Positions 49,806 to 58,563 of a DNA stretch of 64,000 nucleotides are shown here, piece after piece. Positions within the stretch are counted from its first letter, which is position 1. Each line of letters opens with the position of its first letter. Both the position numbers and the translations under genes were made by a program. The notes below the pieces were generated by a model. That model was not told the DNA's origin and did no database searches. It was given only the letters and a program-made list of their open reading frames with translations. Origin of the DNA: Polluticaenibacter yanchengensis (GTDB lineage Bacteria; Bacteroidota; Bacteroidia; Chitinophagales; Chitinophagaceae); NCBI GenBank assembly GCA_027854065.1, contig JAQGEF010000018.1, forward strand, positions 16,776-80,775. The letters run 5' to 3'.

Positions 49806-50253
49806 ATGCGAAAATTTATTTTACAAATCTTAATACTGGTAGCAGTTATAGCCCTATTAACTGCCTGCAGGTTTACAGCAGATGAAAAGGATGTAAGACA
49901 CTAAAAAATGGCACTTTTTCCTTAACTGAAGCTCTGATTTCAATGATTATCTTATTCTAAGAAAGGATTCCATTCAATTAGAAATTGATTTAAAATCTCA
50001 GGATACCACAACTTTACACGTTGAATAGAAAAACGATTGTGAATATGATTTAACAATAATTAGAACCACTGTTAATTTATCAGATTCTTTTTTAGTTGCC
50101 AGCACTAATAAAACGATTAATAGTCGCATATTAAAAACCGGTAAGAATTATTATGTTTTTGAAGCCTACTCTAATATTAATAATATGTATTTGAAAGATA
50201 CTCTTTGGATGAAATATTTAAAGTATATATATGTATTTAGTGTCAAAAAATAA
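49806..50253 (+). pseudogene. Decayed lipoprotein gene
   Basis: An ATG opens a lipoprotein leader (ILVAVIALLTACRF, lipobox LLTAC) that stops at 49902. Continuity resumes in other frames: KNGTFSLTE, then from 49945 DYLILRKDSIQLEIDLKSQD up to a TAG at 50026, then KNDCEYDLTIIRTTVNLSDS and on to the true end at 50251. The broken order resembles small Bacteroidota lipoproteins with an NGxF...DSIQxE...W..DCEY pattern; the internal TAG sits where that pattern has Trp, so TGG to TAG is the likely change. At least two frameshifts and one nonsense change. The following 250 bases hold nothing else recognisable. Confidence 0.65.
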
Positions 50254-50500
50254 TTGAGATAGGAAGAAAGCCCATAAATAGTTTGTTCATGGGTAAAGTC
50301 TTATAATTTTCGATCTAAAATATTGCCTTACTGGAATATTAAATTAAGAACAGTCAATAACGATACACTTGACATCAATCCTATTCAGTTTACAATAAAC
50401 TAAAATAATTACATATTGTAAAACTCCTGCCAATTTTAACCCTTTTCCATGCGTTAAAACCATTATTTTCGCAAGGCTTCAGCTGAAAAATGATATAATG

Positions 50501-50630
50501 CCGAAGGGCTGCCGGATGCGTGGGTGGCGAGGTACGAGCCAGTACAAGCCCTTTGGGCGCAGTACCGAGCGTAGCGGAGCCCTAAGCAGCCGGTAAAAAT
50601 GTTTAATAGTAATATTCAGTTGAAAGCCCC
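50501..50630 (+). repeat. Family B dispersed structured repeat, copy B5
   Basis: CCGAAGGGCTGCCGGATGCG, TGGGTGGCGAGGTACGAGCC, central hairpin AGTACAAGCCCTTTGGGC, then GCAGTACCGAGCGTAGCGG, AGCCCTAAGCAGCCGG, TTTAATAGTAATATTCAG and terminus TTGAAAGCCCC. The element ends eight bases before the aroB ATG and so forms its leader. A GGCTTCAGCTGA at 50474 upstream partly complements the tail and may extend the element. Confidence 0.85.
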
Positions 50631-50638
50631 ATATAAAA

Positions 50639-51661
50639 ATGAAAAAAACAACCGTAAAATACAGTCAGGCCTCTACTGATTTTTACTTTGAAACAAGTTT
50701 CTCTCAATTAAAAGAAATTGTTGACAAGCAAAGAACTGTATTACTGACAGATACCAATATTTTTGAAGCGCATCCTGCTAAATTTAAAGGCTGGAAAACG
50801 ATTGTTGTACCTGCCGGTGAAGCGCATAAACATATGGATACCGTTAGCTCTGTTATTGAAAAACTGATTGGGCTGGAAGCTGACCGACAGTGGACTCTGG
50901 TAGGTGTTGGCGGTGGCGTGATTACTGATCTGGCGGGTTTTGTGGCGGCTATATATATGCGCGGCATTGCATTTGGCTTTGTACCTACCAGTATTTTGGC
51001 AATGGTGGACGCTAGCATTGGCGGCAAAAACGGTGTGGATGTGGGCGTGTATAAAAACATGGCGGGCATTATTCGTCAACCTCAATTTCTACTGTACGAT
51101 GTATCCTTATTAAAAACATTACCTGAACAGGAGTGGATTAATGGTTTTGCGGAAATTATTAAACATGCCTGTATTAAAGATGCGGCTATGTTTAAGCAAC
51201 TGCAGCAAAACGACCTTGCTTTTTACCAAAGGAAAAAAGCTGAATTGCAAAAACTGATAGAGCGCAATGTGAAAATTAAGGCGAAAGTTGTGCAGACAGA
51301 CGAGTTTGAAAAAGCGGACAGAAAATTGTTGAACTATGGTCATACATTGGGACATGCTATAGAAAATGAATTGCAATTGCCTCATGGTTTTGCTATCAGC
51401 ATTGGTATGGTTTACGCGGCGCATCTGTCACAAAATTTAAGTGGCTTGAAGGCTAGCGCGGTCAATCAAATTATAGAAGTGCTGGAAAAGTACGGGTTAC
51501 CAACACATGCCAATATTGATATGGCCCAGGCTTTCGATATTTTGAAAATGGATAAAAAACGCCAGGAAAACAGTATGAATTATATTGTACTGGAAAAAAT
51601 AGGCAGTGCTAAAGTGCAGAAAATAGACTTAAAAGAATTACAAACACTACTAAACAATTAA
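50639..51661 (+). CDS. aroB: 3-dehydroquinate synthase
   Basis: Second shikimate-pathway enzyme (DAHP to 3-dehydroquinate), NAD- and metal-dependent. 340 residues; NAD-binding GVGGGVITDLAGFVAAIYMR and metal ligands in GFAEIIKHACI and LNYGHTLGHAIENEL. First gene of aroB-aroA-(KilA-N)-aroC. Starts 8 bases after a family B repeat, so the repeat must lie in its 5' leader or promoter. No strong ribosome-binding site was seen. Confidence 0.95.
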   Translation: MKKTTVKYSQASTDFYFETSFSQLKEIVDKQRTVLLTDTNIFEAHPAKFKGWKTIVVPAGEAHKHMDTVSSVIEKLIGLEADRQWTLVGVGGGVITDLAGFVAAIYMRGIAFGFVPTSILAMVDASIGGKNGVDVGVYKNMAGIIRQPQFLLYDVSLLKTLPEQEWINGFAEIIKHACIKDAAMFKQLQQNDLAFYQRKKAELQKLIERNVKIKAKVVQTDEFEKADRKLLNYGHTLGHAIENELQLPHGFAISIGMVYAAHLSQNLSGLKASAVNQIIEVLEKYGLPTHANIDMAQAFDILKMDKKRQENSMNYIVLEKIGSAKVQKIDLKELQTLLNN

Positions 51662-51685
51662 AGGAAACTCCTTTTATATACAATC

Positions 51686-52978
51686 ATGAACGTTTCGGTA
51701 CAACCATCAGCTATTAGCGGAAGAATACATGCCAATGCCAGTAAGAGTGCAATGCAACGTGCCTGTGCGGCAGCGCTTGTGAAACCTGGCAAGAGCATTA
51801 TCAGTAATCCCGGCATTAGCAATGACGATAAAGCGGCTTTGGATATTATTGAGAAATTAGGAGCTAAAATTACTCAACTGGCTGACGGAAGTATTAGTGT
51901 GGAGGGTGCGGGCAATAAAATTATTCCTAACGGCATTGACAATACGATTCACTGTGGTGAAAGTGGGCTGAGTATTCGTATGTTCACGCCTATTGCGTCT
52001 TTAAGTGAGCAGCAGGTAAACATTACGGGTGAAGGGAGTTTGCTGGTGCGGCCTATGGATTTTTTTGACGGGATTTTGCCGCAACTGAAAGTGACTGTAC
52101 AGTCGAATGAAGGAAAACTGCCATTGTCTGTAAGTGGCCCGTTAATACCGCAAAACATTACAATTGACGGTAGCCTGAGTTCTCAGTTTTTAACTGGTTT
52201 ATTAATGGCCTATTCTGCTGCAGATGCCAGTGATGTGACGATCACCGTTATTGATCTTAAGAGCAAACCTTATATTGATCTGACATTACAACTGCTAAAG
52301 GAATTTGGTTTAAAAGAACCTGTCAATAATAATTACGAAAGTTTTTATTTTCCTGCCACTGCTACAGATGCGACCCAAACGGTTGAATATAGTGTAGAAG
52401 GTGACTGGAGCGGCGCGGCATTTATTTTAGTAGCCGGTGCGGTAGCGGGTTCGGTACAATTAGATGGTATTTATGCGAACAGCCGGCAGGCTGATAAAAA
52501 AATAATTGATGCGATTGTGGATGCCGGAGCGAAAGTGAAAGTGTCGCCCTCATCTGTAACTGTGGAAAAAGACAGGTTGCTGGCATTTAATTTTGACGCG
52601 ACTGATTGCCCGGATTTATTTCCGCCATTGGTAGCATTGGCAGCCAACTGTAAAGGGACAACCCGTATTCTTGGTCTTAAAAGACTGAAATATAAGGAGA
52701 GTGACCGGGGCATTACCTTACAGGAAGAATTTGCGAAATTCGGCATCAGCATAGAGTTAAATGATGATGTGATGCTGGTACATGGTACTGGTAAAATATC
52801 TGTTAAGAATCATACGATGAACAGTCATCATGATCATCGTATTGCAATGGCAGCGGCGGTTGGCGCATTAACAGCGGATTTTGAAATTTCTATCCGCAAT
52901 GCAGATGCGATTAATAAATCTTATCCTGAATTTTATAAACATATAGCGGCTTTGGGAGCGAAAGTGGAGGAAGCATAA
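51686..52978 (+). CDS. aroA: 3-phosphoshikimate 1-carboxyvinyltransferase (EPSP synthase)
   Basis: Converts shikimate 3-phosphate and PEP to EPSP. 430 residues in two EPT domains: ASKSAMQRACAAALV near the N-terminus, a substrate-binding GESGLSIRMF, DGSLSSQFLTGLLMAYSAAD, SKPYIDLT and the DHRIAMAAAVGAL motif. It follows aroB by 25 bases, in an operon. Before its start lies AGGAAACTCC, a 10-base motif repeated before the KilA-N gene. Confidence 0.95.
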   Translation: MNVSVQPSAISGRIHANASKSAMQRACAAALVKPGKSIISNPGISNDDKAALDIIEKLGAKITQLADGSISVEGAGNKIIPNGIDNTIHCGESGLSIRMFTPIASLSEQQVNITGEGSLLVRPMDFFDGILPQLKVTVQSNEGKLPLSVSGPLIPQNITIDGSLSSQFLTGLLMAYSAADASDVTITVIDLKSKPYIDLTLQLLKEFGLKEPVNNNYESFYFPATATDATQTVEYSVEGDWSGAAFILVAGAVAGSVQLDGIYANSRQADKKIIDAIVDAGAKVKVSPSSVTVEKDRLLAFNFDATDCPDLFPPLVALAANCKGTTRILGLKRLKYKESDRGITLQEEFAKFGISIELNDDVMLVHGTGKISVKNHTMNSHHDHRIAMAAAVGALTADFEISIRNADAINKSYPEFYKHIAALGAKVEEA

Positions 52979-53063
52979 AGGAAAAGAAGAATTTAAAATG
53001 CCGGAATCTATATTGCAAAGCAAATTTGAATAATATAAATTTGTAGGAAACTCCAATTTAAAT

Positions 53064-53879
53064 ATGTCAAAAAGCAAAAAAATAGAAGTTGAGGGAAAGA
53101 CGATCTCTATCATTATGGATAAAGGTCAAGAATATATTTCCTTAACCGATATGCTGAAGGCAAAGGATGGAGACTTTTTCATCTCTGATTGGCTTCGAAA
53201 CAGGAATACTATTGAGTATTTGGGCATTTGGGAAAGTATTTACAATCCTGATTTTAATTATGGCGAATTCGCCGTAATTAAAAATCAAGCAGGTTTGAAT
53301 AGCTATAAATTAAGTGTGAAGGAATGGACAGAAAAAACAAATGCTTTTGGACTAAAAGCGTCGTCTGGCAGGTATGGCGGCACCTATGCTCACCCAGATA
53401 TAGCATTTGAGTTTGGCATGTGGATTAGTCCTCAATTCAAAATTTATCTTATCAAAGAATTTCAGCGTTTAAAAGATGAAGAAAATAATCGTTTAAAACT
53501 TGAATGGAATTTACAGAGAACGCTTTCTAAAGTAAATTATAAAATTCATACTGATGCTATAAAACTAAACTTAATCCCCGCTCAAATCACAAAACAACAA
53601 ATCAATATTGTTTATGCTAATGAAGCAGACCTTTTAAATGTTGCTCTTTTCGGTATAACAGCAAGAGCATGGCGGGAATGCAATCCTGCCCAAAAAGGAA
53701 ATATAAGAGATTACGCCACATTGGAACAATTAGTTGTATTAAGTAACCTGGAAAGCATCAACGCCTTGTTTATTAATCAAGGGTTACCTCAAAGTGACAG
53801 ATTAATTCAACTCAATAAAGTTGCTATATCTCAAATGACATCTTTAGTGGAAAAATCCTTATTGAATAAAATCAATTAA
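53064..53879 (+). CDS. KilA-N domain protein inserted in the aro operon
   Basis: 271 residues. KilA-N DNA-binding-type domain over about residues 20-125 (YISLTDMLKAKDGDFFISDW, LRNRNTIEYLGIWE, KASSGRYGGTYAHPDIAFEF, WISPQFKIYLIKEFQRLK), then a helical C-terminal region of unknown role (ARAWRECNPAQKGNIRDYA). KilA-N is common in phage and large DNA virus proteins and also in stand-alone bacterial genes. It lies between aroA (85-base gap) and aroC (71-base gap) and does not belong to shikimate metabolism. It may be an acquired, possibly silent, cargo gene. AT content is slightly higher than in the aro genes. Confidence 0.85.
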   Translation: MSKSKKIEVEGKTISIIMDKGQEYISLTDMLKAKDGDFFISDWLRNRNTIEYLGIWESIYNPDFNYGEFAVIKNQAGLNSYKLSVKEWTEKTNAFGLKASSGRYGGTYAHPDIAFEFGMWISPQFKIYLIKEFQRLKDEENNRLKLEWNLQRTLSKVNYKIHTDAIKLNLIPAQITKQQINIVYANEADLLNVALFGITARAWRECNPAQKGNIRDYATLEQLVVLSNLESINALFINQGLPQSDRLIQLNKVAISQMTSLVEKSLLNKIN

Positions 53880-53950
53880 AAGGTCAAGACATATTAAACA
53901 AGGATCTTTATCACAATTTAAAATTACAATGGCCTTAGCCAATAAAAAAT

Positions 53951-55264
53951 ATGAACACATTTGGCAGACAATTTAAAGTAAGCATATTCGGAGAGAGCCA
54001 TGGCGAGGGCCCTGGTGTTGTTATAGATGGTTGTCCTGCCGGATTACCTGTACCTATTGAGGATTTTATGCCTGATATGTTACGTCGCCAGGGCGGTAAC
54101 CAAAAGGGCGCTACCCCAAGGAAGGAAGATGACATCCCTATTTTTAAAAGCGGTGTTTTTAATGGCCTGACAACAGGTGCTCCTATTGCTATTTTCTTTG
54201 AAAATAAGAATACCCGCAGTGGTGATTATGCTAAACAACGTGCTTTTCCACGTCCGGGCCATGCAGATTTTGTAGCGCATACCAAATATGGCGGCTATGA
54301 AGATTATCGTGGTGGTGGTCATTTTAGTGCAAGGTTGACAGTAGGTATTGTGGCCGCGGGTGTGATTGCGAAAAAACTATTGAAACATGCCAATACGGGA
54401 TTGGCTGATAGTATAACGGTTGAATCTCACTTAATAGAAGTGGCAGGCCTGCCTAACGTTGAAGATGGCTTACAGAAAGCGATTGAAGCTAAAGACAGTG
54501 TTGGTGGTATTGCTCAATGTACGATAAAAAATATACCTGTCGGATTGGGAGAACCATTCTGGGACAGCATTGAAAGTGTGATGGCACATGCCTGTTTCGC
54601 GATTCCTGCTGTTAAGGGTATTGAATTTGGAGCTGGTTTTGCTGCTGCACGCATGTTTGGTACCGAACATAATGATGTGATTGAGAATATGAAGGGGCAA
54701 ACAACTACTAATCATGCTGGTGGCATTGTTGGCGGTATCAGCAATGGCAATGACCTGGTGTTTAAACTGGCTATCAAACCGACTTCCAGCACGCCTAAAG
54801 ACCAGGTTACGCTTAATTGGGAAACTGAGCAAATGGAGACCTTCAGTGTAAAGGGCCGTCATGACTTATGTGTGGCACTGCGTGCGAATCCTATTATTGA
54901 GGCGATGGCAGCCATTGTTTTGACTGATTTCATGTTATTGGAAAATCGTATTGACAGGGTGATCAATGAACCTGTTTATCATGTGGCTACTAATGAACAA
55001 TGGCAACAGGCACAAACGCAAGGTTATTATTCTCACCCTTCTTTAGACGCGGAGGGTTTTATACATACCAGCCGGCCGCATCAGCTTGAAGGTGTTTTAC
55101 AAAGGTATTATAAGGGACAAACCGGTTTGTGGTTATTAACGATTCAGCCGGATAAACTGAAAGTGCCGTTTATTTATGAGCTGGCTTCATCTGTTGGTGA
55201 ACACTTTCCTCATATATTCGGACATATTCCGTTGGAAGCTATTTCAGAAGTAAAAGCATTATAG
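53951..55264 (+). CDS. aroC: Chorismate synthase fused to a C-terminal DUF952 domain
   Basis: Residues 1-335 are a complete chorismate synthase (EPSP to chorismate, reduced FMN): FGESHGEGPGVVIDG, RPGHADF, GGGHFSARLT, AGGIVGGISNG and RHDLCVALRANP. The domain should end near residue 335 (EAMAAIVLTDFML). The open frame continues for 100 residues, VYHVATNEQW, PSLDAEGFIHTSRPHQLEGV, WLLTIQPDKL and FPHIFGHIPLEAI, the complete DUF952 pattern, which to my recollection belongs to the ADP-ribosyltransferase-like fold. Family members of AroC are normally about 350-360 residues. The joined frame has no stop, so it is a true fusion in this sequence. The DUF952 function is unknown. Confidence 0.93.
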   Translation: MNTFGRQFKVSIFGESHGEGPGVVIDGCPAGLPVPIEDFMPDMLRRQGGNQKGATPRKEDDIPIFKSGVFNGLTTGAPIAIFFENKNTRSGDYAKQRAFPRPGHADFVAHTKYGGYEDYRGGGHFSARLTVGIVAAGVIAKKLLKHANTGLADSITVESHLIEVAGLPNVEDGLQKAIEAKDSVGGIAQCTIKNIPVGLGEPFWDSIESVMAHACFAIPAVKGIEFGAGFAAARMFGTEHNDVIENMKGQTTTNHAGGIVGGISNGNDLVFKLAIKPTSSTPKDQVTLNWETEQMETFSVKGRHDLCVALRANPIIEAMAAIVLTDFMLLENRIDRVINEPVYHVATNEQWQQAQTQGYYSHPSLDAEGFIHTSRPHQLEGVLQRYYKGQTGLWLLTIQPDKLKVPFIYELASSVGEHFPHIFGHIPLEAISEVKAL

Positions 55265-55289
55265 AATAGAGAGGACTCTTAAAATACAT

Positions 55290-55326
55290 TGCCCCCAAAA
55301 GTTATAAATAATTTGGGGGCATTTTT
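55290..55326 (+). terminator. Terminator of the aro operon
   Basis: Stem TGCCCCCAAA / TTTGGGGGCA, 12-base loop, then TTTTT. Lies 26 bases past the aroC stop and also faces the convergent dnaG. Confidence 0.9.
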
Positions 55327-55378
55327 ATGGCTAAATACAAAAATACGACTCTGACTTTAAGCTGAGATGTGAAGTTGT

Positions 55379-57349
55379 TTATTTAAAAATAACCGTCCCA
55401 AGGCTTTTGGTAATTTCCTGCTCATATTTTTTTAACTGCATATGTAATTGCATGCATTCTACCTGGGCCTCAATGGTATTTGAAGCCAGTAAATCTTTTT
55501 GATTGCTTTCGAGCATCAATTTTATTTTTCTAAGCCTGAACCAATCGACACTATTAATGACATCTTCTGTAGGGACTTCATCGAAATATTTTTGCTTTCG
55601 CCCTTCTTCCATTTTACGCCAATGGTCGCTTAAACTATACGGAAAATCAACAATTGAGATAACCAGATTACTCATATCGTTATCATCATAGTACAGGAAT
55701 GATTTCTCAGTAGGTTCTAATCCTGCTTCAAACCATTCTTTATAGGTTTCGTACACTTTATTCAGGCTGACATTATCAAAGCTATAACCTATTAGTGCCT
55801 GAAAAATATAATTTGCTAAAACCCCGTCTTTGATGGGCTCTTCGGGATTTTCAATATTATAATGCAGCTTGAATTTTAAACCATGCTGTAATAATGCCCT
55901 GATTACGGCACGCTCCTGTAATTCAGATCCTATTACAAGATTTAAGCTTTCTTCTATTTCATTGGTATTTTCCTCTGAATTAAAATCTACATTCTGAACT
56001 TCCGGGATGGGGGCATGTTTCCGGTTTTCTTTTTCCAGACTGTCTTTGATATATTTATTAACCAGGTTTGTTAACCCGGTTTCATCAATATTCAGCAATG
56101 CGGAGGTCCTGCGTATATAATCCTGCTGGAGTGTAAAATCCTCTGTCCTGTTAATGCGACTTAAACTTTCTGCGATGGTATTTACAGCATCATTACGTTT
56201 TGCCGGATCATCATTGGCATCTTTTAAAGCGATCTCTGCCTGGAAAATGATAAAATCTTTTTTGTTATTGGCAACAAATTCATTGAAAGCATCTTTTCCA
56301 ACTTTGTTGACATAGCTATCCGGGTCTTCTCCATCGGGAATCAGCACTAACCTTACTTTCAATCCTTCTTCCAGGGCCATATTCAAGCCACGTAATGCGG
56401 CTTTAATTCCGGCACCATCCCCATCATAAATAATGGTGAGGTTATCTGTATATTTTTTAATAATGCGTAGCTGATCTTGTGTTAAGGATGTTCCACCGCT
56501 GGCAACCACATTTTCAACACCGGCCTGGCTTAAACTTATCACATCGGTATAACCCTCTACCAGCAAGCATTCATCGGCTTTATCAATGGCCTGCTTTGCC
56601 TGGTAAATACCATATAAAACCTTACTTTTTACATAGATTTCATTTTCCGGTGTATTGATATATTTAGGTGCTTTATCGTTTTTTTTAATTAAACGGGCAC
56701 CGAAACCAATTATTTTGCCCTGAGCATTCTGAATGGGGAATATGATCCTGTCGCGATAGTTGTCGTATAAATTACCGTCTCTGTTTACTACCAGGCCACT
56801 TTTTACCAGCAATTCGGGATTGTATTGACTTTTGGTAGCATGTTCGGCAAAACCTGCCCGTTCTGCAGGATTGTAACCTAACAGGAATTTGTCAATAGTT
56901 GCTTGTGTAAAACTGCGCTGCTTCAGATAACTTAAACCAACCGCCCTGCCTACTTCTGTATCTAAAAGCTGTTCTTTAAAATAGCCTGCTGCAAACTGAT
57001 TCAATATATAGAGGCTGTCACTGAGGCGCTGTTGCTCTTTGTAAGCTTCAGAAACATAAGTTTCTTCTACTTCGACATTGTATTTCTGAGCTAATTTTTT
57101 AAGTGCTTCTACATATGACAGTTTCTCCAAATCCATCATGAAGCTGATGGCATTTCCACTTTTACCGCAGCCAAAGCATTTATAGATTTCTTTTGATGGC
57201 GAAACGGTAAATGAAGGGGATTTTTCATTGTGAAAGGGGCAGTTACCTAAATAATTAGTCCCTCTTTTTTTTAAGTGCACATAATCCCCTACTACCTCTA
57301 TAATATCAATCCGGTTAATTATCTGTTGTATCGTATCCTGAGAAATCAC
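55379..57349 (-). CDS. dnaG: DNA primase
   Basis: 656 residues. N-terminal CHC2 zinc-ribbon (NYLGNCPFHNEKSPSF, KCFGCGKSGN), then the TOPRIM catalytic core with EGYTDVISLSQAGVENVV and the DGD pair in LTIIYDGDGAGIKAALRG, and the C-terminal DnaB-interacting helical domain. Makes RNA primers at the fork; works with DnaB (also in this window, 40 kb away). Its promoter region coincides with the loop of the preceding gene's terminator. Confidence 0.97.
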   Translation of the reverse strand: MISQDTIQQIINRIDIIEVVGDYVHLKKRGTNYLGNCPFHNEKSPSFTVSPSKEIYKCFGCGKSGNAISFMMDLEKLSYVEALKKLAQKYNVEVEETYVSEAYKEQQRLSDSLYILNQFAAGYFKEQLLDTEVGRAVGLSYLKQRSFTQATIDKFLLGYNPAERAGFAEHATKSQYNPELLVKSGLVVNRDGNLYDNYRDRIIFPIQNAQGKIIGFGARLIKKNDKAPKYINTPENEIYVKSKVLYGIYQAKQAIDKADECLLVEGYTDVISLSQAGVENVVASGGTSLTQDQLRIIKKYTDNLTIIYDGDGAGIKAALRGLNMALEEGLKVRLVLIPDGEDPDSYVNKVGKDAFNEFVANNKKDFIIFQAEIALKDANDDPAKRNDAVNTIAESLSRINRTEDFTLQQDYIRRTSALLNIDETGLTNLVNKYIKDSLEKENRKHAPIPEVQNVDFNSEENTNEIEESLNLVIGSELQERAVIRALLQHGLKFKLHYNIENPEEPIKDGVLANYIFQALIGYSFDNVSLNKVYETYKEWFEAGLEPTEKSFLYYDDNDMSNLVISIVDFPYSLSDHWRKMEEGRKQKYFDEVPTEDVINSVDWFRLRKIKLMLESNQKDLLASNTIEAQVECMQLHMQLKKYEQEITKSLGTVIFK

Positions 57350-57371
57350 TTTGCAAAATTATATGTTTGAT

Positions 57372-57402
57372 AAAAAAAGCGTAAAACAAATGTATTACGC
57401 TT
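57372..57402 (-). terminator. Terminator of the polyprenyl synthetase gene with a promoter-like loop
   Basis: On the minus strand AAGCGTAA / TTACGCTT arms (8 bases, perfect) with a 10-base loop, followed by TTTTT. The loop contains TACATTTG, which fits TAnnTTTG and could be the -7 box of dnaG (57349 start). Confidence 0.75.
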
Positions 57403-57424
57403 AAAGATAGTTTTATTGAAAATT

Positions 57425-58390
57425 TTAATGTTCCCGCGATATTAAAAATTCTGCTAAATATTTCAATTCTTTCTTTCTTGCAGAAATGACAGCGATCTCT
57501 TCTAAATGATACATTGCTTTATTAAAATACTCCTGCTTCAAATCCCAGGCCCACTGGTCTACACCATTATTTTTCATAATTGCCAATGTCCGTTCAACTT
57601 TTTTTTCTTCGGTTGCCGATTTTAATTGTTGCAACTCGTGTTTTTCGGTCTCATTTGCTACATTTTGCAGGTGAATGGCTAAAAATGTCTTCTTATTTTT
57701 CTTAATATCCCCACCTATCATTTTCCCAAACTTCTCGGGGTCTCCAAAGCAATCCAAGTAATCATCCTGGATCTGGAAAGCTATCCCGAGATTTAAGCCG
57801 AATTGGTAAAGGTGGTCCTGGTTTCTTACAGAAGCGCCTCCTATAATGCTACCCATTTTTAAACTGGCCGCTAACAAAACAGAGGTTTTCAGAGAAATCA
57901 TTTTTAAATATTCATCCAGCTTTACATCTGTTCTTTCTTCAAAAGCCATGTCATATTGCTGGCCTTCGCAAATTTCTGTTGAAGTCTGGTTGAATATTTC
58001 GTTTATAACTCTTAGATAACTGATATCTATTTGATTTAAATATTGGTACGCTCTTATGAGCATTACATCTCCTGCCAGGATAGCAGTACTTGCACCATAT
58101 AATTCGTGTACAGTGGCTTTACCTCGGCGGACCGGGGCATCATCCATTATATCATCGTGAATTAAGGTGAAATTATGCATCAATTCCAGGGCAAAGGCTA
58201 CTTTCCAGGAGTCCTCATGAATATCACCGAACAACTCGTTGGCCATTAATACGAGTAAAGGCCTGATTCTTTTGCCGCCAATACTTAAAAAATAGTTATT
58301 TGGTTCATACAGTCCTTGCGGCTGATCCGGAAAATGATTAACAGAAAATTTTTGAGAAAATAACTGGCCTAATTCATCTAATGTATGCAT
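57425..58390 (-). CDS. Polyprenyl (isoprenyl) diphosphate synthase
   Basis: 321 residues, trans-prenyltransferase. First aspartate-rich motif LIHDDIMDDAPVRRGKATVH, second FQIQDDYLDCFGDPEKFGK, plus GGKRIRPLL at the N-terminus. Chain length (geranylgeranyl, octaprenyl etc.) cannot be read with confidence; in this phylum it usually supplies the quinone side-chain or carotenoid precursors. Its own terminator separates it from dnaG downstream. Confidence 0.92.
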   Translation of the reverse strand: MHTLDELGQLFSQKFSVNHFPDQPQGLYEPNNYFLSIGGKRIRPLLVLMANELFGDIHEDSWKVAFALELMHNFTLIHDDIMDDAPVRRGKATVHELYGASTAILAGDVMLIRAYQYLNQIDISYLRVINEIFNQTSTEICEGQQYDMAFEERTDVKLDEYLKMISLKTSVLLAASLKMGSIIGGASVRNQDHLYQFGLNLGIAFQIQDDYLDCFGDPEKFGKMIGGDIKKNKKTFLAIHLQNVANETEKHELQQLKSATEEKKVERTLAIMKNNGVDQWAWDLKQEYFNKAMYHLEEIAVISARKKELKYLAEFLISREH

Positions 58391-58563
58391 ATACTTATAT
58401 TTCGCTAAGAGGGTGTAAAGTTAACACCTTTCCAAGTCTTTTAAATGAAAGTTTTTAGTGCTTTGAAGAATACCGGATACAAGCATTCAGCACGTTAAAA
58501 AAAAATCTAAAAAAATTTTAAGCGGCATGCAACTCTTTTTCACAATATTCCATCTTTTAAAAA

